Both the position numbers and the translations under genes were made by a program. The notes under the pieces were generated by a model, which ran no database searches, was not told the origin of the DNA, and was given only the letters and a program-made list of their open reading frames with translations. Below are positions 9,434 to 19,084 of a stretch of DNA of 64,000 nt, piece by piece (positions within the stretch are counted from its first letter, which is position 1; every line of letters begins with the position of its first letter). This stretch comes from Microbaculum marinisediminis (lineage in GTDB: Bacteria > Pseudomonadota > Alphaproteobacteria > Rhizobiales > Tepidamorphaceae). The stretch is from contig NZ_JALIDZ010000003.1 of NCBI RefSeq assembly GCF_025397915.1, positions 134,501 through 198,500 on the forward strand, given 5' to 3'.

Positions 9434-10057
9434 GTGAAACTGACGCCGAGAGAAAAAGACAAGCTCCTCGTCGCCATGGCGGCGATGGTCGCACGCAAAC
9501 GGCTCGAGCGCGGAGTGAGGCTAAACTACCCCGAAACGATGGCCCTCATCTCCGACTTCATCGTCGAGGGCGCGCGCGACGGTCGCTCGGTCGCCGATCT
9601 CATGGAAGCCGGCGCGCACGTCGTCTCGGCTGAGCAGGTGATGCCCGGTGTCGCCGACATGATCGACGAGGTGCAGGTCGAGGCGACGTTTCCGGACGGT
9701 ACCAAGCTCGTCACCGTGCATCAGCCGGTTCGTGGCGCGGCCGAGGTGGCGGTGGTGCCCGGCGTGCTGGAGCCGGCAGACGGGGACATCGCGCTCAATG
9801 CCGGCCGCGAGACCGTGACGCTGACGGTCGCCAATACCGGTGACCGTCCGGTACAGGTCGGCAGTCACTACCATTTCCACGAGGCCAACGAAGCGCTCGA
9901 CTTCGACCGCGAAGCAGCACGCGGCTTCCGGCTGGATATTCCCGCCGGCACGGCGGTGCGCTTCGAACCCGGCCAGACCCGCGAGGTGACGCTCGTCCGG
10001 CTTTCCGGCGCGCGTATAGTCTACGGCTTCAACCAGAAAATCATGGGCGCGCTCTAG
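9434..10057 (+). CDS. ureAB: Urease gamma/beta fusion (UreA-UreB in one chain)
   Basis: Structural urease polypeptide of 207 residues. The GTG start follows GGGAGGCGG with good spacing. Residues 1-100 are a full gamma subunit ([55 protein letters not shown]). Residues about 108-207 are a full beta subunit ([48 protein letters not shown]). The usual separate ureA and ureB genes are joined in frame by a short linker around [20 protein letters not shown], as in the Helicobacter UreA chain. With UreC it forms the nickel enzyme that hydrolyses urea to ammonia and carbamate. No stop or frameshift is seen between the parts. Confidence 0.94.
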   Translation: MKLTPREKDKLLVAMAAMVARKRLERGVRLNYPETMALISDFIVEGARDGRSVADLMEAGAHVVSAEQVMPGVADMIDEVQVEATFPDGTKLVTVHQPVRGAAEVAVVPGVLEPADGDIALNAGRETVTLTVANTGDRPVQVGSHYHFHEANEALDFDREAARGFRLDIPAGTAVRFEPGQTREVTLVRLSGARIVYGFNQKIMGAL

Positions 10058-10083
10058 GCGCGCGACAAAGGGAGAAACATCGA

Positions 10084-10488
10084 ATGAAACTGAGCCTCGC
10101 GACATTTCTTGTCATGCTGCCCCTCGCTGCCGTGGCCGAGGATGACAAGATCGATTGCACCGATCCGCAGGTACAGATCGAGCTCAACTACTGCGCCGAG
10201 CAATCCTTCCTCGCCGCCGACGCGGAGCTGAACGACATCTACAAGGCGGCCATGGCGGCGATGAAGGAGATCGACGGCTACCTGCCGGAGGATCAGCGCG
10301 GCGCGGCCGCCGCCCTGAAGACCGCGCAGCGCAATTGGATCCCCTACCGCGATGACGCCTGTCAGGCGGAAGGCTACCTGGTCAGCGGCGGTTCGATGCT
10401 GGGGCTCGTCATCAACGAATGTCTGGAACGTCTGACGCGCCAGCGCATCGGCGACCTGACCATTCTGGTCGAGGGCATGGGGAACTGA
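10084..10488 (+). CDS. Small secreted LprI/DUF1311-family protein in the urease operon
   Basis: 134-residue precursor with a short Sec signal (residues 1-18, cleaved near AVAE) and a DUF1311 (lysozyme-inhibitor LprI-type) domain. Four cysteines (in KIDCTD, NYCAEQ, DACQAE, NECLER) and the helical pattern ending CLERLTRQRIGDL are typical and imply two disulfides in the periplasm. It starts 26 bp after ureAB behind AAAGGGAG, so it is in the urease transcription unit. Some members inhibit lysozyme; its role near urease is unknown, and a periplasmic envelope role is only inference. Confidence 0.85.
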   Translation: MKLSLATFLVMLPLAAVAEDDKIDCTDPQVQIELNYCAEQSFLAADAELNDIYKAAMAAMKEIDGYLPEDQRGAAAALKTAQRNWIPYRDDACQAEGYLVSGGSMLGLVINECLERLTRQRIGDLTILVEGMGN

Positions 10489-10574
10489 ACGTGCCGGTCC
10501 CGCGTCCGTCCACTCTTGGCAAGTCCGTCCAGGCCCGGTTTCGCCAATCCGGGCCTGGCAGGTTGGAACCCGCA

Positions 10575-11429
10575 CTATTGCGGATCGGGCTGGGCGGGAA
10601 GCGTGCGCAGGTAGGCGATGATCGCCTTGAGGTCGTCCGGCTTGGTGTTGGCGTAGTAGCCATAGCCCATCGGCGGCATCATCCGGGTGCCGTCGGGACG
10701 CGTGCCGGTGGTTATCATCGCGACGAGTTCCTCGTCACTGTAGCCGGCGATGCCGTCTTCATGCGGCGTCAGGTTGGAGCTGACCGAGACGCCCCAGGCG
10801 CCATGGAACGCGAAGCCGCCGGCGCCGAGACGATTGGCGAAGTCGGGTCCCTGCGGCCCTATCGGCGTGTGGCACTCCATGCAATGGGCGATGGGGCCGG
10901 CGAGATAGGCGCCGTACTCGGCGGTTGCGCCCGGTTCCGGGCTCGCGACTTCGCCGACCGGCGGGCCATAGCTCGGGGGCAGCGGAATTCGGTAGGTGGA
11001 TTTCGGCACGGCGTTCTTCACCGGCGGCAGCGCGCGCAGATAGGCGACGATTGCCCCGGCATCCTCGTCGGAAATGCCACGATAGAGGCCGATCGGCATC
11101 GGCGGGCCGATGATGGTGCCATCCGGACGCTTACCCTCGCGGATCGCCGTGATGATCTGTTCGTCCGTCCAGGCGCCGATCCCGGTTTCTTCGTCGGGGG
11201 TCAGGTTGGATCCGTAGGCGGTGAAGGCTTCGTTGTCCTCGACGAGCCGGCCGGACAGCTCCTTGCCGGGAACGGGGGTGCCGTCGGGCTTGATCGGCGA
11301 ATGGCAATTGGCGCAGGCGGCGGGGCCGTTCATCAGGTAGGTGCCCCGTTCGAGCGGCGTCTCCGCTTCGGTGGGACTAACGAACCAGGCGATGACGCCT
11401 GCCGAGATCAGAATCCGGATTGTTTTCAA
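10575..11429 (-). CDS. Diheme cytochrome c, encoded antisense within the urease cluster
   Basis: Periplasmic or membrane-tethered electron carrier. Two CXXCH heme sites are visible: CANCH at residues 39-43 and CMECH at 183-187, each followed by a Met-containing segment (PPMPIGLYR, MMPPMGYGYY) that can supply the axial ligand. I chose the TTG at 11429 because GGAGA lies 7 bases upstream and it gives a proper signal peptide (KTIRILISAG...SPTEA). The frame stays open to another TTG at 11492, giving a non-signal extension. Two homologous monoheme domains in tandem resemble cytochrome subunits of alcohol, aldehyde or sulfite dehydrogenases, but no dehydrogenase is adjacent. It splits the urease genes between the LprI-like gene and ureC. 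Confidence 0.9.
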   Translation of the reverse strand: MKTIRILISAGVIAWFVSPTEAETPLERGTYLMNGPAACANCHSPIKPDGTPVPGKELSGRLVEDNEAFTAYGSNLTPDEETGIGAWTDEQIITAIREGKRPDGTIIGPPMPIGLYRGISDEDAGAIVAYLRALPPVKNAVPKSTYRIPLPPSYGPPVGEVASPEPGATAEYGAYLAGPIAHCMECHTPIGPQGPDFANRLGAGGFAFHGAWGVSVSSNLTPHEDGIAGYSDEELVAMITTGTRPDGTRMMPPMGYGYYANTKPDDLKAIIAYLRTLPAQPDPQ

Positions 11430-11649
11430 GGTCTTTTCTCCAACGGTACGAGCGCCGTCCCCGACGCCGTCGCGTCGCGATGCCGATGCCAAGGCCGGCG
11501 GGCTGCCCGTTTAGGTCCGGATCGTTTCAGGACGATTTCAGGGGAAAGGGCCGTGCCTAATTTGCTGGGGCGCAAATCTCCGGGGCAAACATCTCCGGCA
11601 CCAAACAATCGAAGGATTTGCGCCGCTCGGAACGCAGGAGTTCGGCGCA

Positions 11650-13356
11650 ATGGCTAGGATGTCCCGCAAGGACTATGCCCACATGTTCGGCCCTACCGTC
11701 GGCGACAGGCTGCGGCTCGCCGACACGGATCTCTGGATCGAGGTCGAGACGGATTTCACGACCTACGGCGAGGAGGTGAAGTTCGGCGGCGGCAAGGTCA
11801 TCCGCGACGGCATGGGTCAGAGCCAGGTGACGCGCGAGGACGGCGCGGTCGACACGGTGATCACCAATGCGCTGATCGTCGACCACTGGGGGATCGTCAA
11901 GGCCGATGTCGGGCTCAGGGGCGGTCGCATCGTCGGCATCGGCAAGGCCGGAAACCCCGACATCCAGCCGGGTGTCGACATCGTCGTGGGGCCGGGCACC
12001 GAGGCCATCGCGGGCGAGGGCAAGATCCTGACCGCTGGCGGGTTCGACGCGCATATCCATTTCATCTGCCCGCAGCAGGTCGACGAGGCGCTCTATTCGG
12101 GCGTCACCACCATGCTCGGCGGTGGAACCGGTCCGGCGCACGGGACGCTGGCGACGACCTGTACGCCGGGACCCTGGCACATCGGCCGGATGATCGAGGC
12201 CTGCGACGGACTGCCGATGAATATCGGCCTGTCCTGCAAGGGCAACGCGTCGCGGCCGCAGGCGCTCGTCGAGCAGATTCTCGGCGGCGCCTGTTCGCTG
12301 AAGCTGCACGAGGACTGGGGCACGACGCCCGCCGCGATTGACTGCTGCCTGTCGGTCGCCGACGACTACGACGTGCAGGTGATGATCCACACCGACACGC
12401 TGAACGAGTCGGGCTTCGTCGAGAACACGATCCGGGCCTTCAAGGACCGCACGATCCACGCCTTCCATACCGAGGGTGCGGGCGGCGGTCACGCGCCGGA
12501 CATCATCAGGGTGTGCGGGCTTTCCAACGTCCTGCCGTCATCGACCAACCCGACACGGCCCTACACGCGGAACACGGTCGACGAGCATCTCGACATGCTG
12601 ATGGTCTGCCATCATCTCGATCCGTCGATCCCCGAGGACGTGGCGTTTGCCGAGAGCCGCATCCGCAAGGAGACGATCGCGGCGGAGGATATCCTGCACG
12701 ACATGGGCGCCTTCTCGATCATCGCCTCCGACAGCCAGGCGATGGGCCGGGTCGGCGAGGTGGTGATCCGCACCTGGCAGACGGCGCACAAGATGAAGGT
12801 GCAGCGCGGTCGCCTGGCCGAGGAAACCGGCGACAACGACAATGCCCGGGTCAGGCGCTATGTCGCCAAGTATACGATCAACCCGGCGATCGCGCACGGC
12901 ATGTCGGCGCATATCGGCTCGGTGGAGGTCGGCAAGCGCGCCGATCTGGTGTTGTGGTCCCCGGCCTTCTTCGGCGTGAAGCCGGAGATGGTGTTGCTCG
13001 GCGGCTCGATCGTGGCGGCGCCCATGGGTGATCCGAACGCCTCGATCCCGACGCCCGAGCCGGTTCACTACCGCCCGATGTTCGCCGCCTGCGGCAAGTC
13101 GCTGACGACGAGCTCGGTGACCTTCGTGTCGCAGGCTGCCGTCGATGCGGGTCTGTCGAACAGGCTCGGCGTGGCGAAGACGCTGGTTCCCGTCGCCGGG
13201 ACACGCGCCATTTCCAAGGCGAGCATGATCCACAACGCGGCGACGCCGCGCATCGACGTCAATCCGGAGACCTACGAGGTGCGGGCCGACGGCGAATTGC
13301 TGACCTGTCCGCCGGCGGAGGTGCTGCCGATGGCGCAGATGTATTTCCTGTTCTGA
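11650..13356 (+). CDS. ureC: Urease alpha subunit UreC
   Basis: Catalytic subunit, 568 residues, family length. The amidohydrolase metal site is complete: HIH at residues 135-137, the carbamylated lysine K218 in SLKLHEDWG, the flap CHHLD segment, and the late aspartate in the TINPAIAHG-proximal region. The start [20 protein letters not shown] is typical; ATG 11650 is preceded by AGGAG at 10-bp spacing, and the second Met (residue 4) is an alternative. It hydrolyses urea with two nickel ions delivered by UreDEFG. About 220 bp upstream separate it from the cytochrome gene start, so it may have its own promoter; no clear one was identified. Confidence 0.96.
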   Translation: MARMSRKDYAHMFGPTVGDRLRLADTDLWIEVETDFTTYGEEVKFGGGKVIRDGMGQSQVTREDGAVDTVITNALIVDHWGIVKADVGLRGGRIVGIGKAGNPDIQPGVDIVVGPGTEAIAGEGKILTAGGFDAHIHFICPQQVDEALYSGVTTMLGGGTGPAHGTLATTCTPGPWHIGRMIEACDGLPMNIGLSCKGNASRPQALVEQILGGACSLKLHEDWGTTPAAIDCCLSVADDYDVQVMIHTDTLNESGFVENTIRAFKDRTIHAFHTEGAGGGHAPDIIRVCGLSNVLPSSTNPTRPYTRNTVDEHLDMLMVCHHLDPSIPEDVAFAESRIRKETIAAEDILHDMGAFSIIASDSQAMGRVGEVVIRTWQTAHKMKVQRGRLAEETGDNDNARVRRYVAKYTINPAIAHGMSAHIGSVEVGKRADLVLWSPAFFGVKPEMVLLGGSIVAAPMGDPNASIPTPEPVHYRPMFAACGKSLTTSSVTFVSQAAVDAGLSNRLGVAKTLVPVAGTRAISKASMIHNAATPRIDVNPETYEVRADGELLTCPPAEVLPMAQMYFLF

Positions 13357-13364
13357 GGATGGTG

Positions 13365-13859
13365 ATGCTGCGCGCCCTGAAAGTTCTTCCGAAAGGCGGC
13401 TACGCGGCGGCCGTCGATACGGTGACGCTCGATCACGACAGCCGCTTCCGCCGCCGTATCGCGCTGACCGGCGCCAAGGGGACGGGGTTCCTGCTCGACC
13501 TGCCCGAAGCGGTGGCGCTCAGGGACGGCGACGGGCTCGAACTGGAGGATGGCCGCGTCGTCATCGTCCGTGCGGCGGACGAAGACCTCATGGAGATCAC
13601 CGCGACCGACGCCCACCACCTGATGCGACTCGCCTGGCATATCGGCAACCGGCATCTGCCCGCGGCGATCGAGGCCGACCGGATCCTGATCCGCCCCGAT
13701 CACGTGATCGCCGAGATGATCGAAGGGCTCGGCGGCCGGGTGCACGCGGTTCGTGCGCCGTTCGATCCGGAAGGCGGCGCCTATGCGCACGGCGCGCACG
13801 ATCATGAGCACGATCATGCGCACGCGCATCATTATCATGACGGTGACGGCGATGGTTGA
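13365..13859 (+). CDS. ureE: Urease accessory nickel chaperone UreE
   Basis: Cytoplasmic nickel metallochaperone, 164 residues. The N-terminal part (to about 70) is the UreE peptide-binding fold and the middle is the metal-binding domain with [16 protein letters not shown], including the conserved nickel-site histidine. The C-terminus is rich in histidine and aspartate ([16 protein letters not shown]), a nickel-storage tail. ATG 13365 is preferred over ATG 13359 because TGAGGA sits at proper distance only for the later codon. The stop overlaps the ureF start by 8 bp. Confidence 0.94.
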   Translation: MLRALKVLPKGGYAAAVDTVTLDHDSRFRRRIALTGAKGTGFLLDLPEAVALRDGDGLELEDGRVVIVRAADEDLMEITATDAHHLMRLAWHIGNRHLPAAIEADRILIRPDHVIAEMIEGLGGRVHAVRAPFDPEGGAYAHGAHDHEHDHAHAHHYHDGDGDG

Positions 13860-14534
13860 CCGGCAGGTCCTCGACCCCGCGGCTCTCTACCGGCTGATGG
13901 CCTGGCTCTCCCCGTCCTTTCCCGTGGGCGCCTTCTCGCACAGCCACGGCCTCGAATGGGCTGTCGAGACCGGCGATGTCGTCGACGCGGCAAGCCTTGA
14001 GGCCTGGGTCGGGCAGATCCTCCGCTTTGGCGCCGGCCGGCAGGATGCGATCCTGTTTGCCGCGACCTGGCGGGCGATGATCGCGGGCGACAGGCGGCGG
14101 CTGGACGAGATCGCCGAGCTCGCGGCGGCGTTGTCGCCATCGAAGGAGCGCGCCGTCGAGACCCTGTCTCAGGGAAAGGCGTTCGTGCTTGCCACCGAAG
14201 CGGCGTGGCCTGCGGCCGGCGCGCCGTCGCCGGATGGCGATCTCGCGTATCCGGTCGCGGTCGGTATCGCGGCCGGGCGGCACGGTATCCCGCTCGACGC
14301 CTCCCTCGTCGCCTATCTGCACGCCTTCGCGGCGAACATCGTCTCGGCGGGCGTCCGGCTGATACCGCTCGGCCAGACCGACGGGCAGAAGGTAACGGCC
14401 GCTCTCGAGCCCGTCGTCGCAGAGGTCGCGGCGGAGGCGGAGACGGCGACCCTCGAAGATCTCGGCGGCTGCGTTTTTTTCGCCGACATCGCGTCGATGC
14501 GACACGAAACCCAGTACACGAGGCTGTTCAGGAC

Positions 14535-14538
<4 letters not shown>
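13852..14538 (+). CDS. ureF: Urease accessory protein UreF
   Basis: UreF bridges UreD and UreG and acts as a checkpoint for GTP-dependent nickel insertion. The ATG at 13852 overlaps the ureE stop and gives 228 residues with the canonical beginning [20 protein letters not shown] and the end [16 protein letters not shown]. An in-frame ATG at 13837 would add five residues. The frame upstream is only the shadow of the ureE histidine tail. Its stop overlaps the ureG start (ATGA). Confidence 0.94.
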
Positions 14539-15197
<659 letters not shown>

Positions 15198-15209
15198 AAG
15201 GGGACACCA

Positions 15210-15800
15210 ATGATCAGCAGGATGATGACTGGAAGACTCGCTTTCGTTCTGGCTTTGCTCGCCGCGACGCCGGCGCTCGCCCATGTCGGGGCCGGCGCGA
15301 CGTCCGGGTTCGCGTTGGGCTTCGCCCATCCGCTACTCGGCCCCGACCACTTGCTCGCGATGGTCGGTGTCGGGCTCTGGGCCGGGCTCGTCGGTGGTTC
15401 GGCGCATTGGGTATGGCCGGCCGCATTTGTCGGCGTGATGATTGCCGGCGGGGTCATGGGCATGACCGATGTGCCGTTGTCGTTCGTCGAGCCGGCGATC
15501 CTCGCCTCGGTAATCGCGGTGGGCGCGGCGGTTGCGCTGGCCGCCCGGGCGCCGGTCTGGCTCGGGGCGCTGGTGGTCGGCGGTTTCGCGATGTTCCACG
15601 GCCATGCGCACGGCACGGAAATCCCCGAGACCGCGGCGGGCTTCGACTATCTGGCGGGATTCGCGCTGGCGACCGCAATCCTTCTTGGCGTCGGGGCCGC
15701 AATCACCATCGTACCTGCGCGCTTCCGTGTATCGTCAGTGCTCGTGCGCAGTCTCGGAGCGGGCGTTGCCTTCGCGGGAGCGGCACTCGCCGTCGGCTGA
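15210..15800 (+). CDS. ureJ: HupE/UreJ family nickel permease
   Basis: 196-residue integral membrane protein with a signal peptide (residues 1-24, cleaved after ALA) exposing an N-terminal histidine in AHVGAGATSG. The HupE/UreJ signature HPLLGPDHLLAMVGVGLWAG follows, and the histidine-rich segment FAMFHGHAHGTEIP marks the metal path. Six to seven hydrophobic helices are visible. The family transports nickel into the cytoplasm for hydrogenase or urease; its place 12 bp after ureG assigns it to urease. It ends the urt-ure gene run. Confidence 0.9.
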   Translation: MISRMMTGRLAFVLALLAATPALAHVGAGATSGFALGFAHPLLGPDHLLAMVGVGLWAGLVGGSAHWVWPAAFVGVMIAGGVMGMTDVPLSFVEPAILASVIAVGAAVALAARAPVWLGALVVGGFAMFHGHAHGTEIPETAAGFDYLAGFALATAILLGVGAAITIVPARFRVSSVLVRSLGAGVAFAGAALAVG

Positions 15801-15893
15801 CCCGACTGCCTTGAGATGCGCATCGGATAGCGTCATAGACGCTTGGGCGTGTCGATCTGACCGGGTAGCGATACGGGCAGGCAAGGCAAGGAC

Positions 15894-18602
15894 GTGGCAA
15901 CGGGCAACGGCAAATCGCGGACGGGCGATTTCATCGCCTGGCACGCGCTTTCGACGCGAGATGCGCTTGAGCGTCTGCAAACCGAGCATACCGGCCTCAG
16001 CGCGCGGGATGCGGCCGCGCGGCTGCGCCGTTTTGGTCCCAACCTGCTGCCGGAAGCGCCACGCCGTCCCGCCTGGCTGCGCTTTCTCGCCCATTTTCAC
16101 AATGTCCTCGTCTATCTGCTGATCGCCGCGGCGGCGATCACGGTGTCGATCGGCCACTACGTCGATGCCGTGGTGATCGTCGCCGTGGTGGTGGTCAACG
16201 CGGTGATCGGCTTCGTTCAGGAGGGGCGCGCCGAGGCGGCCCTTGAGGCGATCCGCAAGATGCTGTCGCCGCAGGCCGCGGTGCTGCGCGACGGGCGGCG
16301 CCTGACGCTCGATGCGGCCGAACTGGTGCCCGGGGACGTCGTGCTGCTGGAACCGGGCGATCGCGTTCCCGCGGATCTTCGGCTGCTGCACGTGAAGGGC
16401 CTGGAGATCGACGAGGCGGTGCTGACCGGTGAATCGCTGCCCGTGGGAAAGCAGGTCGCGACGGTCGGGCACGATGCGGCGATCGGCGACCGGGCCGATC
16501 TTGCCTTCTTCGGCACGCTGGTGACCCGTGGTCACGCCTCGGGTGTCGTGGTGGAAACCGGACCGCTCACCGAAATCGGCCGGATCGGCACGCTGATCGA
16601 GGGCATTGGCACGGTGACGACGCCGCTGCTCAGGCGCGTCGCTCGATTCGGCCAGGGATTGGCGGCCGTCGTGCTTGTCGCGTCGGCGGCGGTGTTCGCC
16701 TGGGGCGTGCTCGTCGATCGGTTTCCGATGGGCGACATGTTCCTGGCCGCCGTTGGTCTCGCGGTTGCCGCCATCCCCGAAGAACTGCCCGCAATCCTGA
16801 CGATCGCGCTCGCCTTCGGTGTCGAGCGGATGGCGCGGCGCCACGCGATCGTGCGGCGCTTGCCGGCCGTCGAGGCGCTCGGGTCTGTCACCGTGATCTG
16901 CTCCGACAAGACAGGGACGCTGACCCGCAACGACATGGTCGTCGAGGAAGTCGCGACGGACGATACGCTCTATCGGATCACCGGAACCGGCTACACGCCG
17001 GATGGCGGCGTCCTGGTCGAGAACGGGCCGGTCGATGGGGCGGCGGAACCCGCTCTCGTTGAGCTCGCGCGCGCCTCCGGCCTGTGCTCGGACGCCCGGT
17101 TGCGTCGCGATCATAACGGCGACTGGCACGTCGAGGGCGATCCGATGGAAGGCGCACTGCTCGCCTTTGCCGCGAAAGTGGGAATAGACCGCGACGAAGA
17201 CAGCGCAGTCATGCCGCGGCTCGACACGATCCCGTTCGAATCCGAGTCCCAGCTGATGGCGACGCTGCACCGCGTCGACGATGGCGGCGTCATCTACGTG
17301 AAGGGGGCCCCGGAGCGCCTGCTCGCCCTTTGCGACCGGCAGCGCGACAGGGTTCGTGACGAGCGCATCGACCTGGCGATGTGGCATCGCCGACTGGAGG
17401 ACATGACGGCCGCCGGGGAACGCGTGATAGCGGTTGCCTGCCGGGCTGTACCCGCGAGCCTGACGGACATGGAATTCGGCGACCTCGAGGAGGGGCTGAC
17501 CATGCTCGGGCTGATCGGTCTTGCCGATCCGCCGCGGCCGGAAGCGATATCCGCGGTGGCCGACTGCCGCGCCGCCGGCATCCGCATCAAGATGATCACC
17601 GGCGACCATCCGGAGACCGCGCGGGCGATCGCGGGGCGGTTCGGCCTGTCGACGGACGAGGTGATGACCGGCCGCGATTTCGACCTTCTCGCACCGGGCG
17701 AACTCGCCCAGCGGGCAGCCGAGATCGACGTGTTCGCGCGTACCAGTCCCGAGCACAAGTTGCGTCTCGTAGAGGCGCTGCAGAACAAGGGCGAGATCGT
17801 CGCGATGACCGGCGACGGCGTCAACGACGCGCCGGCCCTGAAACGCGCCGACGTCGGCGTCGCGATGGGGATCAAGGGGTCGGAGGCGGCTAAGGAAGCC
17901 GCGCAGATCGTGCTCGCCGACGACAACTTCGCCTCGATCGCCAAGGCGGTGCAGCAGGGGCGTACCATCTACGAGAACATCCGCAAGTCGATCGCCTTCA
18001 TGCTGCCGACCAACGGCGGCGAGGCGATGATCGTGATCGGTGCGATCCTCGTCGGGTTGCCGTTACCGATCACACCGATCCAGATCCTGTGGATCAACAT
18101 GGTGACGACCGTCACCCTGGCGCTGGCGCTCGCCGTCGAGCCGGCCGAGGCCGATATCATGAAGCGTCCGCCGCGCCCGCCGGGGGAACCGATTATCGGC
18201 GCCTATCTGATCTGGCGCACGGCCTATGTCTCCGTGCTGATGACGGTCGCGGTCTTCGCGCTGTTTATTCACGTCGAGAGCGACAACGGGCTCGACCATG
18301 CCCGCAGTCTCGCGGTCAACGTGATCGTCGCCTTCGAGGCCGCCTATCTGTTCAACAGCCGGTTTGTCCGCCGGTCCGTCCTGTCGAGGCGCGGCCTGTT
18401 CGGCAGTGTGCCGGTACTTGTGGCCGTCGCCGCTGTCGTCGTTTTGCAGCTTGTGTTCACCTATGTGCCGCTGTTTCAGACGATGTTCGACACTAGATCC
18501 CTGAGCCTTTCCGACTGGGGGCTGGTCGTCGGCGCGGCCGGCGGGCTCTTTCTGATCGTCGAGACCGAGAAACTGCTCGCCCGCCGCGTCCTGTGGGCCT
18601 GA
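15894..18602 (+). CDS. P2-type cation-transporting ATPase
   Basis: 902-residue P-type ATPase of the calcium/proton/monovalent-cation branch (P2/P3), not the heavy-metal P1B branch: no metal-binding N-domain and no CPC. Order: cation-ATPase N domain (20-85), helix pair, actuator domain with LTGES (178-182), helix 4 with PEELPA, phosphorylated D338 in DKTGTLT, nucleotide domain with KGAPE, MITGD, GDGVND (near 640), and six C-terminal helices. The GTG start follows AAGGACGT at close spacing. Ion specificity is undetermined; PEELPA and the helix 6 region (ILWINMVTTVTLALALA) resemble bacterial Ca2+-ATPases and archaeal-type exporters. No accessory gene is adjacent, so a link to urease or molybdate is not shown. 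Confidence 0.9.
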   Translation: MATGNGKSRTGDFIAWHALSTRDALERLQTEHTGLSARDAAARLRRFGPNLLPEAPRRPAWLRFLAHFHNVLVYLLIAAAAITVSIGHYVDAVVIVAVVVVNAVIGFVQEGRAEAALEAIRKMLSPQAAVLRDGRRLTLDAAELVPGDVVLLEPGDRVPADLRLLHVKGLEIDEAVLTGESLPVGKQVATVGHDAAIGDRADLAFFGTLVTRGHASGVVVETGPLTEIGRIGTLIEGIGTVTTPLLRRVARFGQGLAAVVLVASAAVFAWGVLVDRFPMGDMFLAAVGLAVAAIPEELPAILTIALAFGVERMARRHAIVRRLPAVEALGSVTVICSDKTGTLTRNDMVVEEVATDDTLYRITGTGYTPDGGVLVENGPVDGAAEPALVELARASGLCSDARLRRDHNGDWHVEGDPMEGALLAFAAKVGIDRDEDSAVMPRLDTIPFESESQLMATLHRVDDGGVIYVKGAPERLLALCDRQRDRVRDERIDLAMWHRRLEDMTAAGERVIAVACRAVPASLTDMEFGDLEEGLTMLGLIGLADPPRPEAISAVADCRAAGIRIKMITGDHPETARAIAGRFGLSTDEVMTGRDFDLLAPGELAQRAAEIDVFARTSPEHKLRLVEALQNKGEIVAMTGDGVNDAPALKRADVGVAMGIKGSEAAKEAAQIVLADDNFASIAKAVQQGRTIYENIRKSIAFMLPTNGGEAMIVIGAILVGLPLPITPIQILWINMVTTVTLALALAVEPAEADIMKRPPRPPGEPIIGAYLIWRTAYVSVLMTVAVFALFIHVESDNGLDHARSLAVNVIVAFEAAYLFNSRFVRRSVLSRRGLFGSVPVLVAVAAVVVLQLVFTYVPLFQTMFDTRSLSLSDWGLVVGAAGGLFLIVETEKLLARRVLWA

Positions 18603-18651
18603 CGCGGTTTGAGCGCTTGGCAAAGCGCACCGGCGGGCCGATGATCGCGGC

Positions 18652-19017
18652 ATGAAAGCGGGAAACAAGAAAACCGGCGTTCGGCTGCGGGTGGTGCTCG
18701 TGCCCGGCGTCGCGCTAGGGCCCGGAAAGGCGGATCTGCTGGAGGCGATCGCCGAAACCGGCTCGATATCGGCGGCCGGGCGACGCATGACGATGAGCTA
18801 CAAGCGGGCCTGGTCGCTGGTCAACGAAATGAACGGCTGGTTCGCCGGTCCTCTGGTGGAAACCGGCAAGGGCGGCGCCGGCGGCGGCGGGGCGCAGCTC
18901 ACGGCGCTCGGCGAGCGGGTGCGCGAGGCCTATCGGCGGATGGAACAGGCCGCAAGCGCGGCCGTCGAGGCCGATATCGCCGCGCTGCGGGCAGAAATCA
19001 GCGATATGTCCAAATGA
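18652..19017 (+). CDS. Short ModE-type winged-helix regulator
   Basis: 121 residues corresponding to the N-terminal DNA-binding domain of ModE (LysR-like winged helix): LLEAIAETGSISAAGRRMTM, then SYKRAWSLVNEMN and a wing rich in glycine (TGKGGAGGGGAQLT). The C-terminal molybdate-binding (TOBE/MOP) domains of E. coli ModE are absent; the C-terminus is instead a predicted dimerising helix. It immediately precedes modABC, and two palindromes with ModE-like half sites lie between it and modA, one overlapping its own 3' end. It probably represses mod transcription; how molybdate is sensed without the MOP domains is open, though many single-domain regulators of this type exist. Confidence 0.88.
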   Translation: MKAGNKKTGVRLRVVLVPGVALGPGKADLLEAIAETGSISAAGRRMTMSYKRAWSLVNEMNGWFAGPLVETGKGGAGGGGAQLTALGERVREAYRRMEQAASAAVEADIAALRAEISDMSK

Positions 19018-19026
19018 ATATAACGC
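19001..19026 (+). promoter_or_regulatory. ModE-like operator 1 upstream of modA
   Basis: Inverted repeat GCGATATGT - 8 nt - ATATAACGC with 7 of 9 positions symmetric. Half sites resemble the E. coli ModE consensus (CGxTATAT). It overlaps the last codons of the regulator gene. Same 9-8-9 architecture as the next box. Confidence 0.6.
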
Positions 19027-19046
19027 TTGGCAACTCCGCCCGATGG

Positions 19047-19072
19047 TCGATATATTTGATCAGACATATCGA
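19047..19072 (+). promoter_or_regulatory. ModE-like operator 2 upstream of modA
   Basis: Inverted repeat TCGATATAT - 8 nt - ACATATCGA with 8 of 9 positions symmetric, 46 bp centre-to-centre from operator 1. It lies 12 bp before the preferred modA start and argues against the earlier ATG at 19043, which would place the operator within coding sequence. Confidence 0.65.
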
Positions 19073-19084
19073 TGGGGGATGGCC

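Noticed and set aside
10419-11657. Plus-strand 412-codon frame bridging the LprI-like gene and ureC
   Set aside because: Would fit the urease direction, but the opposite strand encodes a protein with signal peptide and two CXXCH motifs, so the plus-strand frame is a shadow.
15735-17756. Minus-strand open frame of 673 codons
   Set aside because: Shadow of the P2 ATPase gene, which has all catalytic motifs.
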